The position numbers and the translations under genes are program-made. The notes beneath the pieces are model-generated. The model was not told the origin of the DNA. It made no database searches and was given only the letters and a program-made list of their open reading frames with translations. A stretch of DNA of 6,186 bases from Actinomycetota bacterium (GTDB taxonomy: Bacteria > Actinomycetota > Acidimicrobiia > Acidimicrobiales > Ilumatobacteraceae): assembly GCA_005789925.1 (NCBI GenBank), contig SXWG01000119.1:1-6186 (forward strand), in the 5' to 3' direction. The first letter of the stretch is position 1; each line of letters begins with the position of its first letter. Below are positions 1 through 6,186 of this stretch, piece after piece.

Positions 1-2
1 AA

Positions 3-47
3 GGAAGCAAGGCGCAGGCTGCGCAGAAAGGTCGCTACGAACTGTGA
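3..47 (+). CDS. Possible 3' end of an upstream gene (partial, perhaps ABC permease subunit)
   Basis: Reading from base 3 gives fourteen codons (GSKAQAAQKGRYEL) closed by TGA at 45-47. The stop overlaps the GTG start of the next gene as GTGA, the common 4-base overlap of translationally coupled bacterial genes, and that is the main reason for choosing this frame. The other two forward frames are also open here, so the call is tentative. ABC-2 exporter ATPases are often paired with a membrane permease gene, so the lost gene could be that permease, but the visible tail has no diagnostic residue. Confidence 0.4.
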   Translation, partial: GSKAQAAQKGRYEL

Positions 48-844
48 GCAGACACCCCACTCCACCACACCGTCGCGAAAACGTTGACGTCGCAACCGAT
101 GTAGTCGGCGCCACCCCGACAATTGACGCGAGTCCTTGCGCATTACTTGCCATTGAAGTGTCGAAGAGCTACGGCGATGCACCTGCGCTGAATCCAGTGT
201 CGCTTCGCGTCGAGCCCAGTGATCGAATCGCCCTCATCGGACACAATGGAAGCGGCAAGACCACCTTTCTCAAGATGTCAGCAGGACTTCTTGATCCATC
301 ATCTGGTCACGTGTCAATCAATGGCCAGAAAGCAGGTTCTCTCGCTGCGCGTGCCGATGTCAGCTATATCTCTGATCAACCGACGTTCTACGACGACCTG
401 TCGGTGTGGGAGCACCTTGAATACGTCGCTCGCTTACATGGTGTCGTCGAATGGGAGCAGCTCGCTGCTGACCTTTTGGCACACCTTGGGCTCTACGACA
501 GGGCCGATGAGTTGCCGAACCGCTTCAGTCGAGGGCTAAAACAGAAAGCAGCGATTGCGCTTGGGTTCATCAGACCATTCGAAGTGCTTCTTGTTGATGA
601 GCCATTCGTCGGGCTTGATGCGTCAGGAAAAGAAGCTCTACTCATGTTGCTGCAACAGGCAAGCGATGAAGGTGCGACAGTCATCGTGGCAACGCATGAG
701 TTGTCATTCGTGCACACGGTGAAACGTATCGTCGCCCTGCGAGACGGACAATTGGTGCACGATGGCCCTGCCGATGGGGTCAATGTCGATGCGCTTGTGC
801 GTAATGAGGACCCCGCCAGTGAACACGACGGCGAAGGCAAGTAG
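44..844 (+). CDS. ABC transporter ATP-binding protein (ABC-2 exporter type)
   Basis: This is the cytoplasmic ATPase subunit of an ABC transporter and would hydrolyse ATP to drive a membrane partner. All nucleotide-binding motifs are present in order: Walker A GHNGSGKT (66-73), a Q-loop region YISDQP (108-113) with Asp at the usual Gln position, signature FSRGLKQK (161-168), Walker B VLLVDEP (181-187), D-loop GLDA (190-193) and switch His218. The SRG-type signature and the Asp-containing Q-loop resemble ABC-2 export ATPases rather than importers. The substrate cannot be read from the sequence. The GTG start at 44 is favoured by its 4-base overlap with a preceding stop, with GAAAGG at 26-31 as a distant possible ribosome site. 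No other in-frame start occurs before residue 39, which is already inside the first strand of the domain. The first 33 or so residues are therefore a non-conserved-looking extension. The gene ends 10 bases before the next one. Confidence 0.93.
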   Translation: MSRHPTPPHRRENVDVATDVVGATPTIDASPCALLAIEVSKSYGDAPALNPVSLRVEPSDRIALIGHNGSGKTTFLKMSAGLLDPSSGHVSINGQKAGSLAARADVSYISDQPTFYDDLSVWEHLEYVARLHGVVEWEQLAADLLAHLGLYDRADELPNRFSRGLKQKAAIALGFIRPFEVLLVDEPFVGLDASGKEALLMLLQQASDEGATVIVATHELSFVHTVKRIVALRDGQLVHDGPADGVNVDALVRNEDPASEHDGEGK

Positions 845-854
845 TCTGATTGCC

Positions 855-1223
855 ATGTACACCTACGACGTCGTGTCAGAGTCTGTTCGTAACCCTCACG
901 AGCTAGCCGCCGAGCTCTCCCGCCGGTCTCAACAGGGTTGGGAAGTTGTCGAGATCACCTTCGATGGAGGCGCCTGGTATCACGCATTCATCCGCCATCA
1001 CGGTGACGTTGCTGTCGCCCCGTACCCCGGCGCCCCCACCCAATCCACGACCCTGCCTCAAGCACCAGCGGCTCAGCAGCCAGCGTCGGCGGTTCCGGAC
1101 GTACCGGCGAATTGGTACAAGGACCCTTCTGGTCGTTTCGAACTGCGGTACTGGAATGGCACCGCGTGGACCGAGCATGTCGCCAGTGGTGGCAAGCAGT
1201 CCGTCGACCCACCCAAGCCGTAG
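855..1223 (+). CDS. Small DUF4177-like / DUF2510 two-domain protein
   Basis: This is a 122-residue protein of unknown function. Residues 1-48 resemble DUF4177: a YTYDVV strand, a helix, the motif QQGWEVVEIT (27-35 region), then WYHAFIRH. A linker rich in Pro, Ala and Gln (about 52-84) follows. Residues 84-110 match DUF2510, a short Trp-rich actinobacterial module, with PANWYKDPSG, ELRYWNGTAWTEHV and its conserved W, Y, D, P and W pattern. There is no signal peptide or membrane helix, so a cytoplasmic location is likely, though DUF2510 often sits beside membrane segments in other proteins. An in-frame ATG at 762 would add 31 residues inside the ATPase gene without resembling the domain, so ATG 855 was chosen. 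It follows the ATPase stop by 10 bases and precedes the next gene by 6, so co-transcription is likely. No good Shine-Dalgarno sequence is seen. Confidence 0.85.
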   Translation: MYTYDVVSESVRNPHELAAELSRRSQQGWEVVEITFDGGAWYHAFIRHHGDVAVAPYPGAPTQSTTLPQAPAAQQPASAVPDVPANWYKDPSGRFELRYWNGTAWTEHVASGGKQSVDPPKP

Positions 1224-1229
1224 CACTTC

Positions 1230-2783
1230 ATGCAGGCCACCTCACTTGGCCACGCGGGCATTCTGGTGCGCGCGAACGGCAAGACCATCGTCTGCGATCC
1301 ATGGTTCGTGCCAGCGTTCTTTGCCTCGTGGTTCGTGTTTCCGCGCAATGATCAACTTTCAGATGAACTGATGCACGAAGTCTGCAACCCAGACTTTCTC
1401 TACATCTCACATCTTCACGGTGATCACTTTGATGAGCGGTTCCTCACGGAGCGGATGAACAAAGACACCACTGTTCTTCTTCCTGGGTTTCCAACCCGTG
1501 AGATGGAGCGCACCTTCAATTCCCTTGGCTTCAGAAACTTTGTGCGAACCACAAATACAAAAGAGGTCGACCTCGGCGATGGAATCACAGTCGCCATTCA
1601 TATCGAAACGTCCATCACCGACGGCCCTGGTGGCGACTCGGCAATTGTTGTTAGTGATGGCTCACATCGCCTCGTCAACCAGAACGATTGTCGCACAAAC
1701 GACCTAGAGGCACTTCGCTCGCATGGACCCGTGGACCTTCACTTTCTGCAGTACAGCGGTGCCATCTGGTACCCGATGGTCTACGACATGGACACAGTCA
1801 CCAAGAAGCGTCTCTGCGACGAGAAAGTTGAAGCACAGTTCGCGCGTGCTCTCCGCTACGTCGAGAGAATCGACTCCGCTTATGTGATCCCCTCAGCAGG
1901 TCCACCATGTTTTCTTGATGACGACCTCTTCCATCTCAACCGCATCGATGGCACCGAGTGCTCGATCTTCCCTGACCAAACCGAGTTCCTCAGTCGACTC
2001 GAATCATCGGGTCGGACAAACGGAATCATGAACATTCCGGGTACGACGCTCACACTTGACTCGGCCAAGCCTCTCTCGGTCAGACATCCCATGCCTGACG
2101 CAGACATGAATGCGATCTTTGACAAGAAGGCTGACTACCTCGCCGCGTACAAATCTGACTGGCAACCATGGATCGATGCCGAGAAAGCCACCTGGGCCCA
2201 CCGTTCAACTGACCTTGTCGCACAACTGTCTCTGTGGTGGGAACCCCTTCTTGCTATGGCACCAACATTGCGTCGACTCATCAGCGGCAACTGCCTCATT
2301 CAGACAGATGATCTCGGAATCTACATTGACTTCGCTGAGGGCCGAGTTCGACCTCACACTGGCGAGGACCACGCTTTTCGTTTCACGATTTCCCGGGACC
2401 TACTTGAGACTGTCATCTCGCGACGAGCTGTCGACTGGTCGAACGCGCTCTTCCTCAGTGCTCGATTCACAGCGTGGCGTGCTGGCGAATACAACGAATA
2501 TCTCTACAACTTCTTCAAGTCACTGTCGGTCGAACGAATGAATCGAACCGAAGCTGAGGCTGTTCGCAAAGTCAAGGGTGCAGATGGTGTGGAAAGCGAC
2601 GTCGAAGTTGGTGATTACGTAGTGCAACGTCGTTGCCCGCACCGGAACGCTGACCTCGGCGAGTTCGGTCAAATCGACGGTGACAACTTGGTCTGCACTC
2701 TGCATGGTTGGCGATTCGATGTGAACACCGGTAAATGCCTGAACGCTGCCGAGAAGAGCGTTCGCATCAAGCGACGCGACTAG
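1230..2783 (+). CDS. MBL-fold metallohydrolase with C-terminal Rieske [2Fe-2S] domain
   Basis: This 517-residue cytoplasmic protein has two recognisable parts. The N-terminal part (about 1-270) is a metallo-beta-lactamase fold of the UlaG/CMAH-like kind: SLGHAGILV (5-13), CDPWF (22-26), the metal site HLHGDH (61-66), Asp136, QND (151-153) and QYSGAIWYPMVYD (174-186), the last resembling the SGA-x-W-x-P segment of CMP-N-acetylneuraminate hydroxylases. The C-terminal 60 residues hold a Rieske cluster site, CPH (Cys469, His471) and CTLH (Cys489, His492), with 17 residues between the pairs. All four ligands are present. In vertebrate CMAH the Rieske domain is N-terminal, so the order here is reversed. 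It resembles a conserved actinobacterial family (from memory, M. tuberculosis Rv3818, of unknown function). Reaction and substrate are not known, and an oxygenase or hydrolase role is inference. ATG 1230 fits the family's usual start. The gene is 6 bases after its neighbour and overlaps the convergent gene by 4 bases. Confidence 0.88.
   Translation: MQATSLGHAGILVRANGKTIVCDPWFVPAFFASWFVFPRNDQLSDELMHEVCNPDFLYISHLHGDHFDERFLTERMNKDTTVLLPGFPTREMERTFNSLGFRNFVRTTNTKEVDLGDGITVAIHIETSITDGPGGDSAIVVSDGSHRLVNQNDCRTNDLEALRSHGPVDLHFLQYSGAIWYPMVYDMDTVTKKRLCDEKVEAQFARALRYVERIDSAYVIPSAGPPCFLDDDLFHLNRIDGTECSIFPDQTEFLSRLESSGRTNGIMNIPGTTLTLDSAKPLSVRHPMPDADMNAIFDKKADYLAAYKSDWQPWIDAEKATWAHRSTDLVAQLSLWWEPLLAMAPTLRRLISGNCLIQTDDLGIYIDFAEGRVRPHTGEDHAFRFTISRDLLETVISRRAVDWSNALFLSARFTAWRAGEYNEYLYNFFKSLSVERMNRTEAEAVRKVKGADGVESDVEVGDYVVQRRCPHRNADLGEFGQIDGDNLVCTLHGWRFDVNTGKCLNAAEKSVRIKRRD
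2780..2783. other. Shared CTAG palindrome: overlapping convergent stop codons
   Basis: The plus-strand Rieske/MBL gene stops with TAG at 2781-2783. The minus-strand beta-galactosidase fragment stops with TAG read from 2782 down to 2780. Both lie in the self-complementary CTAG, so the two coding regions overlap by four bases tail to tail. No intergenic space exists for a stand-alone terminator. Confidence 0.9.
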
Positions 2784-3464
2784 CTAAAGGTGCTGACCGT
2801 GTACGTCAGTCGATAGTCGCTGGGAGCGACCAAGTAATTCGGCAGAACATCTGGTCCGCAACTTGCTGTACCAAGCCCGCGATGTACCACGTCAAGACAC
2901 ACCACCGGCACTGAAGATCGCTCAAGTTCAGTGACATCACGAGCGACATACAACTGCTGCGGTGTATGCCACGTCACCGATGCATGGAACACAGTCCCCT
3001 TCTCAGCATCGATACGTAGACGATGCGAGCTATCTGCTGACAGCAGTTCTATCCACCGACAATCCATTCGCAAACCGAACTCTTGCGGAACGATGTAAGG
3101 CAACTCGTCGAGGTTGCCATTGTGAATACCAACAATGGCGCTTGACTTGCGGTCAGGATAATTCTCATGTGGTCCGCGTCCATACCAATTCCACTGTGTG
3201 AAGTGTTCTGCCACCGTGAACATCACACCAACACGTGGAAGATCAAGTCCCTCCGGAACAGTGAACGTATGCTCGAATTCAACTGCGCCATCAGCAAGAG
3301 TTCGCTGACTCATCGTGTGCCCGATGAAATCCTCTGCAGGTCGCTCGTGCAAACCTGCAGACCGCCAATTCTGTTCTGCTTTGCTTCCCAATCCCCACTC
3401 ATTTCGCAGCGTGGAGAGCAGCTTCAGTCCGTCGTTGTCAGTGGGTGCTCGGAAAACGTTCGCC

Positions 3465-3490
3465 AGTGGCTGAATCACAGTTGCACCTGA
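3465..3490 (-). other. Frame break and probable internal deletion within lacZ
   Basis: Upstream of this point the large-fragment frame carries the conserved RGHLVSWDQVQL ending of domain 4, followed at once by TGA at 3477-3475. Downstream, a different frame carries VIQPLANVFRAPTDND of domain 5. In E. coli LacZ the equivalent segments are separated by roughly 50 residues that have no counterpart in any frame here. Going from the first frame to the second requires a lost length of 3n+1 bases, for example about 160. No homopolymer or slippery run is present, so neither a simple sequencing slip nor programmed frameshifting explains it. Confidence 0.75.
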
Positions 3491-5592
3491 TCCCAGGACA
3501 CCAAGTGTCCACGTGAACCCCATGGGGTCTTGTTCTTCAGAGTCCACCCCGTCAGGATTGCCACGTCGTGCGCGGTGGGAATATCGATTGGGAACGGCAC
3601 CTCTCTGGTCTCACCAGCGGCGACAGCGGGGTTAAAGGCCACCGACGACACCACCTCACCGGCTACCGATACTTCAAATGTGCCCTCCAAATCGCTCAAG
3701 TCAGTGAATGAACGACGGTTACGCACCACAAGTGTGAAGGGCTTGTCGCTTGCCACAACCGCAACCGGCCGATGCACCCAAGCAACCTCGCGCATCGCGG
3801 GGTGCGGCACCATGTCTGGTGACACCAGGCCGTCAGCGACGAAGTTTGCGTCGTTCGGTTCGTCTCCGAATTGTCCGCCGTATGCGAACCGTTCTTTCTT
3901 GCACCTACCTTGAGGAACCTTTTGCCTCAGTCCGTGGTCTTTCCACTCCCAGATGAAACCGCCTTGCAACTTCTCGTGGGTGTCGATTGCTTCCCAGTAA
4001 CCGGCAAGTGAACCGTTCGAGTTGCCCATTGCGTGGCTGTACTCGCACATGATTAATGGTCGATCAGCGTCGCTCTTTGCGTAACCCACAATTGCGTCTA
4101 TCTGCGGATACATCGGGCAGACCACATCGGTCGCGTCGCGACCACCGTTGGTCCAACCGGCATGAAGAACTGCTCCCTCGTAGTGCAGCGGGCGTGTGGA
4201 GTCGAGTGCACGCACTAGCGCAGCTTGTGCTTTGTGGTTGATTCCATACCCCGATTCATTGCCGAGCGACCACATGATGATGCAAGCGTGGTGAGAGTCG
4301 CGTTCGACCATGCGCGATGTGCGTGACAACCAAGCTGCCGTGTAACGACCGTCGTCGCACAAGCTGGTGTTGTTGGCATGACATTCGATGTTCGCCTCGT
4401 CGACCACGTACAAGCCGAGCTCATCACACAGATCAAATAATTCGTGTCTATTTGGGTAATGAGCTGTGCGAACAGCATTGATGTTGTGTTGCTTCATCAT
4501 CACCAAGTCGGTACGGACATCATCCACCGATACTGCTTTTCCTTTGTCGGGGTGATGATCGTGGCGATTCACGCCGAAAATAGTGATGGCGCGTCCATTC
4601 AACTTGAGAAGCCCGTCATGAATCTCGACTCTCCGAAACCCGAGACGTAGTGAACAACTATCGATGATCCCCTCTCGGTTGCGAAGCTTGACGACAACGT
4701 CATACAGAAAAGGCGTTTCAGCAGACCAGGCATCGACAGCAAGATCTGTCATCGACACCGTCGCTTGGAAACCCTTGAAGATGTATGCCTGGGCATGGCG
4801 AAGATTTACTGGTATTCGTTCACTGCGCCCCACGCCCCGCACGTCGACATCAACGAACAATTCGACCTCTGACGTCGGGTCTCCGTGAAGATATGCCGTG
4901 AGCATCAACGAGCCCTTACCTGTCACATGGTCATAGTCAGCAACTGGGGCAACCCGGCCAAGTTGCACGCGTGGGCGTTGCTCCAACCACACGTCGCGGT
5001 GCAGACCAGCCATCCACCACTGGTCTTGATCTTCGATGTAACTGTGAGCGCTGTAGCGAACCACGACAATCGCAATGGTGTTGCTTCCGGTCACCAAGTG
5101 CTCCGTCACGTCGTACTCACTGGGTAGCCGCGAGTCTGTCGCATAGCCAGCGAAGAAACCATTCACGTACACCGCATGAACGCTCTCTGCACCACCGATG
5201 TGCAGAACCACTTGGCCCGCGTCACGTAACCACGCCGCACTGACCTTGACGGTCTTGCGATACACACCAGTTGGGTTGTTGTCGGGCAGGCGTGGTGGTG
5301 GACCAGGAAAAGGCATCTGAATGTTGGTGTAGTGAGGATGGTCACCCACGTCCTGCAAGGTCCAGTTGCCGGGCACCGCGACTTTCTTCCAAGCTTTCCC
5401 AGCAGGCCTGCTCGCAGCAATCGCAGTAGCCGGAACAGAGTCTGGTGACTTCCACAGTGAGAAGTCCCACGTACCATTCAGGTCGAGTCGTTCACCATCA
5501 ACTCCGCCACGCGGCGTGCGCATGGGAAGCCGTGACATCTCGACAATCGACGGATCAGTCCATGGCGCAAGTGGACCGATGTGAGGCAACAT
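3475..5592 (-). CDS. lacZ: Beta-galactosidase, GH2 LacZ type, N-terminal and catalytic part (gene interrupted)
   Basis: This 705-residue cytoplasmic GH2 glycosidase fragment would hydrolyse terminal beta-galactosides if functional. Rough domain order: sugar-binding domain (36-210, LNGTWDFSL, NPTGVYRKT, DQDQWWMAGLHRDVWL), Ig-like domain (212-320), TIM barrel (322-605) and second Ig-like domain (606-705). The barrel has FGVNRHDHHP (339-348), YVVDEANIE (395-403), the acid/base Glu446 in SLGNESGYG and the nucleophile Glu517 in MCEYSHAMGNS, equivalent to E. coli Glu461 and Glu537. The protein stops at the domain 4/5 boundary. The rest of domain 5 lies in another frame downstream with about 50 residues missing; together the parts reach about 936 residues against roughly 1000 or more for intact LacZ. 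Activity is doubtful because LacZ-type enzymes normally need domain 5. The ATG shares one base with the upstream dioxygenase stop (TGATG), implying translational coupling. No signal peptide is seen. Both catalytic residues being intact suggests a recent break or an assembly error. Confidence 0.93.
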   Translation of the reverse strand: MLPHIGPLAPWTDPSIVEMSRLPMRTPRGGVDGERLDLNGTWDFSLWKSPDSVPATAIAASRPAGKAWKKVAVPGNWTLQDVGDHPHYTNIQMPFPGPPPRLPDNNPTGVYRKTVKVSAAWLRDAGQVVLHIGGAESVHAVYVNGFFAGYATDSRLPSEYDVTEHLVTGSNTIAIVVVRYSAHSYIEDQDQWWMAGLHRDVWLEQRPRVQLGRVAPVADYDHVTGKGSLMLTAYLHGDPTSEVELFVDVDVRGVGRSERIPVNLRHAQAYIFKGFQATVSMTDLAVDAWSAETPFLYDVVVKLRNREGIIDSCSLRLGFRRVEIHDGLLKLNGRAITIFGVNRHDHHPDKGKAVSVDDVRTDLVMMKQHNINAVRTAHYPNRHELFDLCDELGLYVVDEANIECHANNTSLCDDGRYTAAWLSRTSRMVERDSHHACIIMWSLGNESGYGINHKAQAALVRALDSTRPLHYEGAVLHAGWTNGGRDATDVVCPMYPQIDAIVGYAKSDADRPLIMCEYSHAMGNSNGSLAGYWEAIDTHEKLQGGFIWEWKDHGLRQKVPQGRCKKERFAYGGQFGDEPNDANFVADGLVSPDMVPHPAMREVAWVHRPVAVVASDKPFTLVVRNRRSFTDLSDLEGTFEVSVAGEVVSSVAFNPAVAAGETREVPFPIDIPTAHDVAILTGWTLKNKTPWGSRGHLVSWDQVQL

Positions 5593-6173
5593 CAGTCCAC
5601 CGCGAGGGGTAGCTCACACCAGATGGTCAAGCTGTACTTCGTACCCGATGTCAATGGTCGACTGGCGTGGGGATGCGTCACCAAACTTGGCCATGCAAGA
5701 AGTGACCCCACCGGCACATAAGCGTTGGTGAAGTTCTGCCGCGGAAATTCAAGCTCGGCACCGGTGTAGTCCGAATTCAGCTTGATGCTTGCCGACACTT
5801 GCGCGACATCGTGATGCATACGCAATTCTTCCTGCTCCCCTGGTGAGTATTTGATGATGAAAGCGTCTCGAAGTCCGTGATAGTCGACAAATGGCCACCA
5901 TTGTCTGATCACCGGCCACATCCGCGCCCCGATGTCGTTTTCCAAGGCTTCGAACAGTCTTGGTGAGATTGCAGCAAGTGAAATCTCATGTCCTGGCACA
6001 GGATCATCGGGTTGATGGATGAATCCCCCGGCCGCTTCTCCGGCTCGAATCACTGCATCACAAAACTCAGGGGTCCAGAACGGCATGCAAACGATCTCGC
6101 TGGCGACCTCAGTGGCATCGCCATGTTTCTGGGCTCCGTCATACGCAAGAATCATCGACAAGTCATCTGGCAC
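5592..6173 (-). CDS. 2-oxoglutarate/Fe(II) dioxygenase, procollagen-lysyl-hydroxylase-like (5' end uncertain)
   Basis: This is a double-stranded beta-helix dioxygenase of the prolyl/lysyl hydroxylase (P4Hc) superfamily. It would couple 2-oxoglutarate decarboxylation to hydroxylation of an unknown substrate. FIIKYSPGEQEELRMHHD (105-122) closely parallels the PLOD catalytic core (FVVRYKPDEQPSLRPHHD), giving iron ligands His120 and Asp122. GAELEFPRQN (138-147) and THPHASRPLTSGTKY (166-180) follow; His169 is the distal iron ligand and Lys179 sits where PLOD enzymes have the 2-oxoglutarate-binding Arg. The region from about residue 26 (EIVCMPFWTPEFCDAVI) looks like the domain's beginning. The start shown is a GTG at 6173, with an ATG at 6155 as an alternative. 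Neither has a clear ribosome site and the frame stays open to the window edge (QHWA before the GTG), so the true protein may be longer and include another domain. It overlaps the beta-galactosidase start by one base, so the two are probably one transcript. Confidence 0.82.
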   Translation of the reverse strand: MPDDLSMILAYDGAQKHGDATEVASEIVCMPFWTPEFCDAVIRAGEAAGGFIHQPDDPVPGHEISLAAISPRLFEALENDIGARMWPVIRQWWPFVDYHGLRDAFIIKYSPGEQEELRMHHDVAQVSASIKLNSDYTGAELEFPRQNFTNAYVPVGSLLAWPSLVTHPHASRPLTSGTKYSLTIWCELPLAVD

Positions 6174-6186
6174 AGCCCAATGTTGT

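Larger units (their letters stand above)
2780..3547 (-). pseudogene. lacZ: Beta-galactosidase C-terminal fragment (GH2 domain 5, broken lacZ)
   Basis: This frame holds the C-terminal part of a LacZ-type GH2 beta-galactosidase (Bgal_small_N-like domain). Matching motifs are FRAPTDND (32-39), WYGRGPHENYPDR (121-133), PQEFGLR (154-160) and SCGPDVLPNY (229-238), ending SDYRLTYTVSTFS. These correspond to E. coli LacZ landmarks such as RAPLDND and GPQENYPDR. The open frame could begin at GTG 3547 or ATG 3523, but its first 23 or so codons lie over the end of the large fragment in a different frame and do not look like the enzyme. Homology begins only near 3478. The fragment is therefore best seen as the tail of the same gene, separated by a frame change and a missing segment. 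An independently translated small subunit, as in the LacL/LacM enzymes of lactic acid bacteria, is a less likely alternative. No convincing ribosome site was found. Confidence 0.85.

Noticed and set aside
493..840. 115-codon open frame opposite the ABC gene
   Set aside because: It is Ser- and Arg-rich with no recognisable domain, fully inside a clear gene, and typical of antisense shadow translation.
762..854. Longer start (ATG 762) for the DUF4177/DUF2510 gene
   Set aside because: It would overlap 83 bases of the ABC ATPase gene and add residues unlike either domain. ATG 855 starts directly at the recognisable YTYDVV strand.
1880..2201. Minus-strand open frames within the Rieske/MBL gene
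   Set aside because: They lie wholly inside a gene with strong motif support and have no recognisable content.
2816..2830. Perfect 6-bp hairpin GTCGCT-GGG-AGCGAC just past the plus-strand operon stop
   Set aside because: It is explained by lacZ codons for V-A-P-S-D on the other strand, the stem is short, and no T-run follows, so it does not support an intrinsic terminator.
3167..3490. Plus-strand open frames opposite the lacZ C-terminal region, including one across the frame break
   Set aside because: No domain or ribosome site was seen, and the opposite strand carries well-conserved LacZ motifs throughout.
3475..3547. Programmed ribosomal frameshift joining the two lacZ frames
   Set aside because: No slippery heptamer is visible before the TGA, and a frameshift would not restore the roughly 50 missing residues.

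Overview
The window looks like compact bacterial DNA, most likely from an actinobacterium of moderate GC content (mid-50s percent by a rough hand count of a few lines). The evidence is a DUF2510 domain, typical of Actinomycetota, and a metallo-beta-lactamase-fold plus C-terminal Rieske protein of a type I associate with actinobacteria. A named genus cannot be supported. No stretch over 300 bases lacks a gene. No tRNA, rRNA, CRISPR array, insertion sequence or convincing terminator was seen.

Plus strand, positions 1 to 2783: a tightly packed, probably co-transcribed series. It starts with the possible last codons of an upstream gene, perhaps the transporter's membrane subunit. That tail overlaps by 4 bases an ABC-2-type exporter ATPase (44-844). 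After 10 bases comes a small protein with a DUF4177-like N-terminus and a DUF2510 C-terminus (855-1223). After 6 more bases comes a 517-residue protein joining a UlaG/CMAH-like metallo-beta-lactamase fold to a C-terminal Rieske [2Fe-2S] domain (1230-2783). What the set does is unknown. The ATPase would power export of an unseen substrate, and the last protein is probably a redox or hydrolytic enzyme.

Minus strand, positions 6186 to 2780: a 2-oxoglutarate/Fe(II) dioxygenase resembling the catalytic domain of procollagen lysyl hydroxylases (6173-5592, possibly continuing past the window edge). Its stop codon overlaps by one base the start of a cytoplasmic GH2 beta-galactosidase. That beta-galactosidase is broken. 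A 705-residue part carries both catalytic glutamates, and a 255-residue part in another frame carries most of the C-terminal domain. About 50 residues expected at the domain 4/5 boundary are absent, so an internal deletion that also shifted the frame is the simplest reading.

The two gene series converge with no intergenic space. Their stop codons are read from opposite strands of one CTAG palindrome at 2780-2783.
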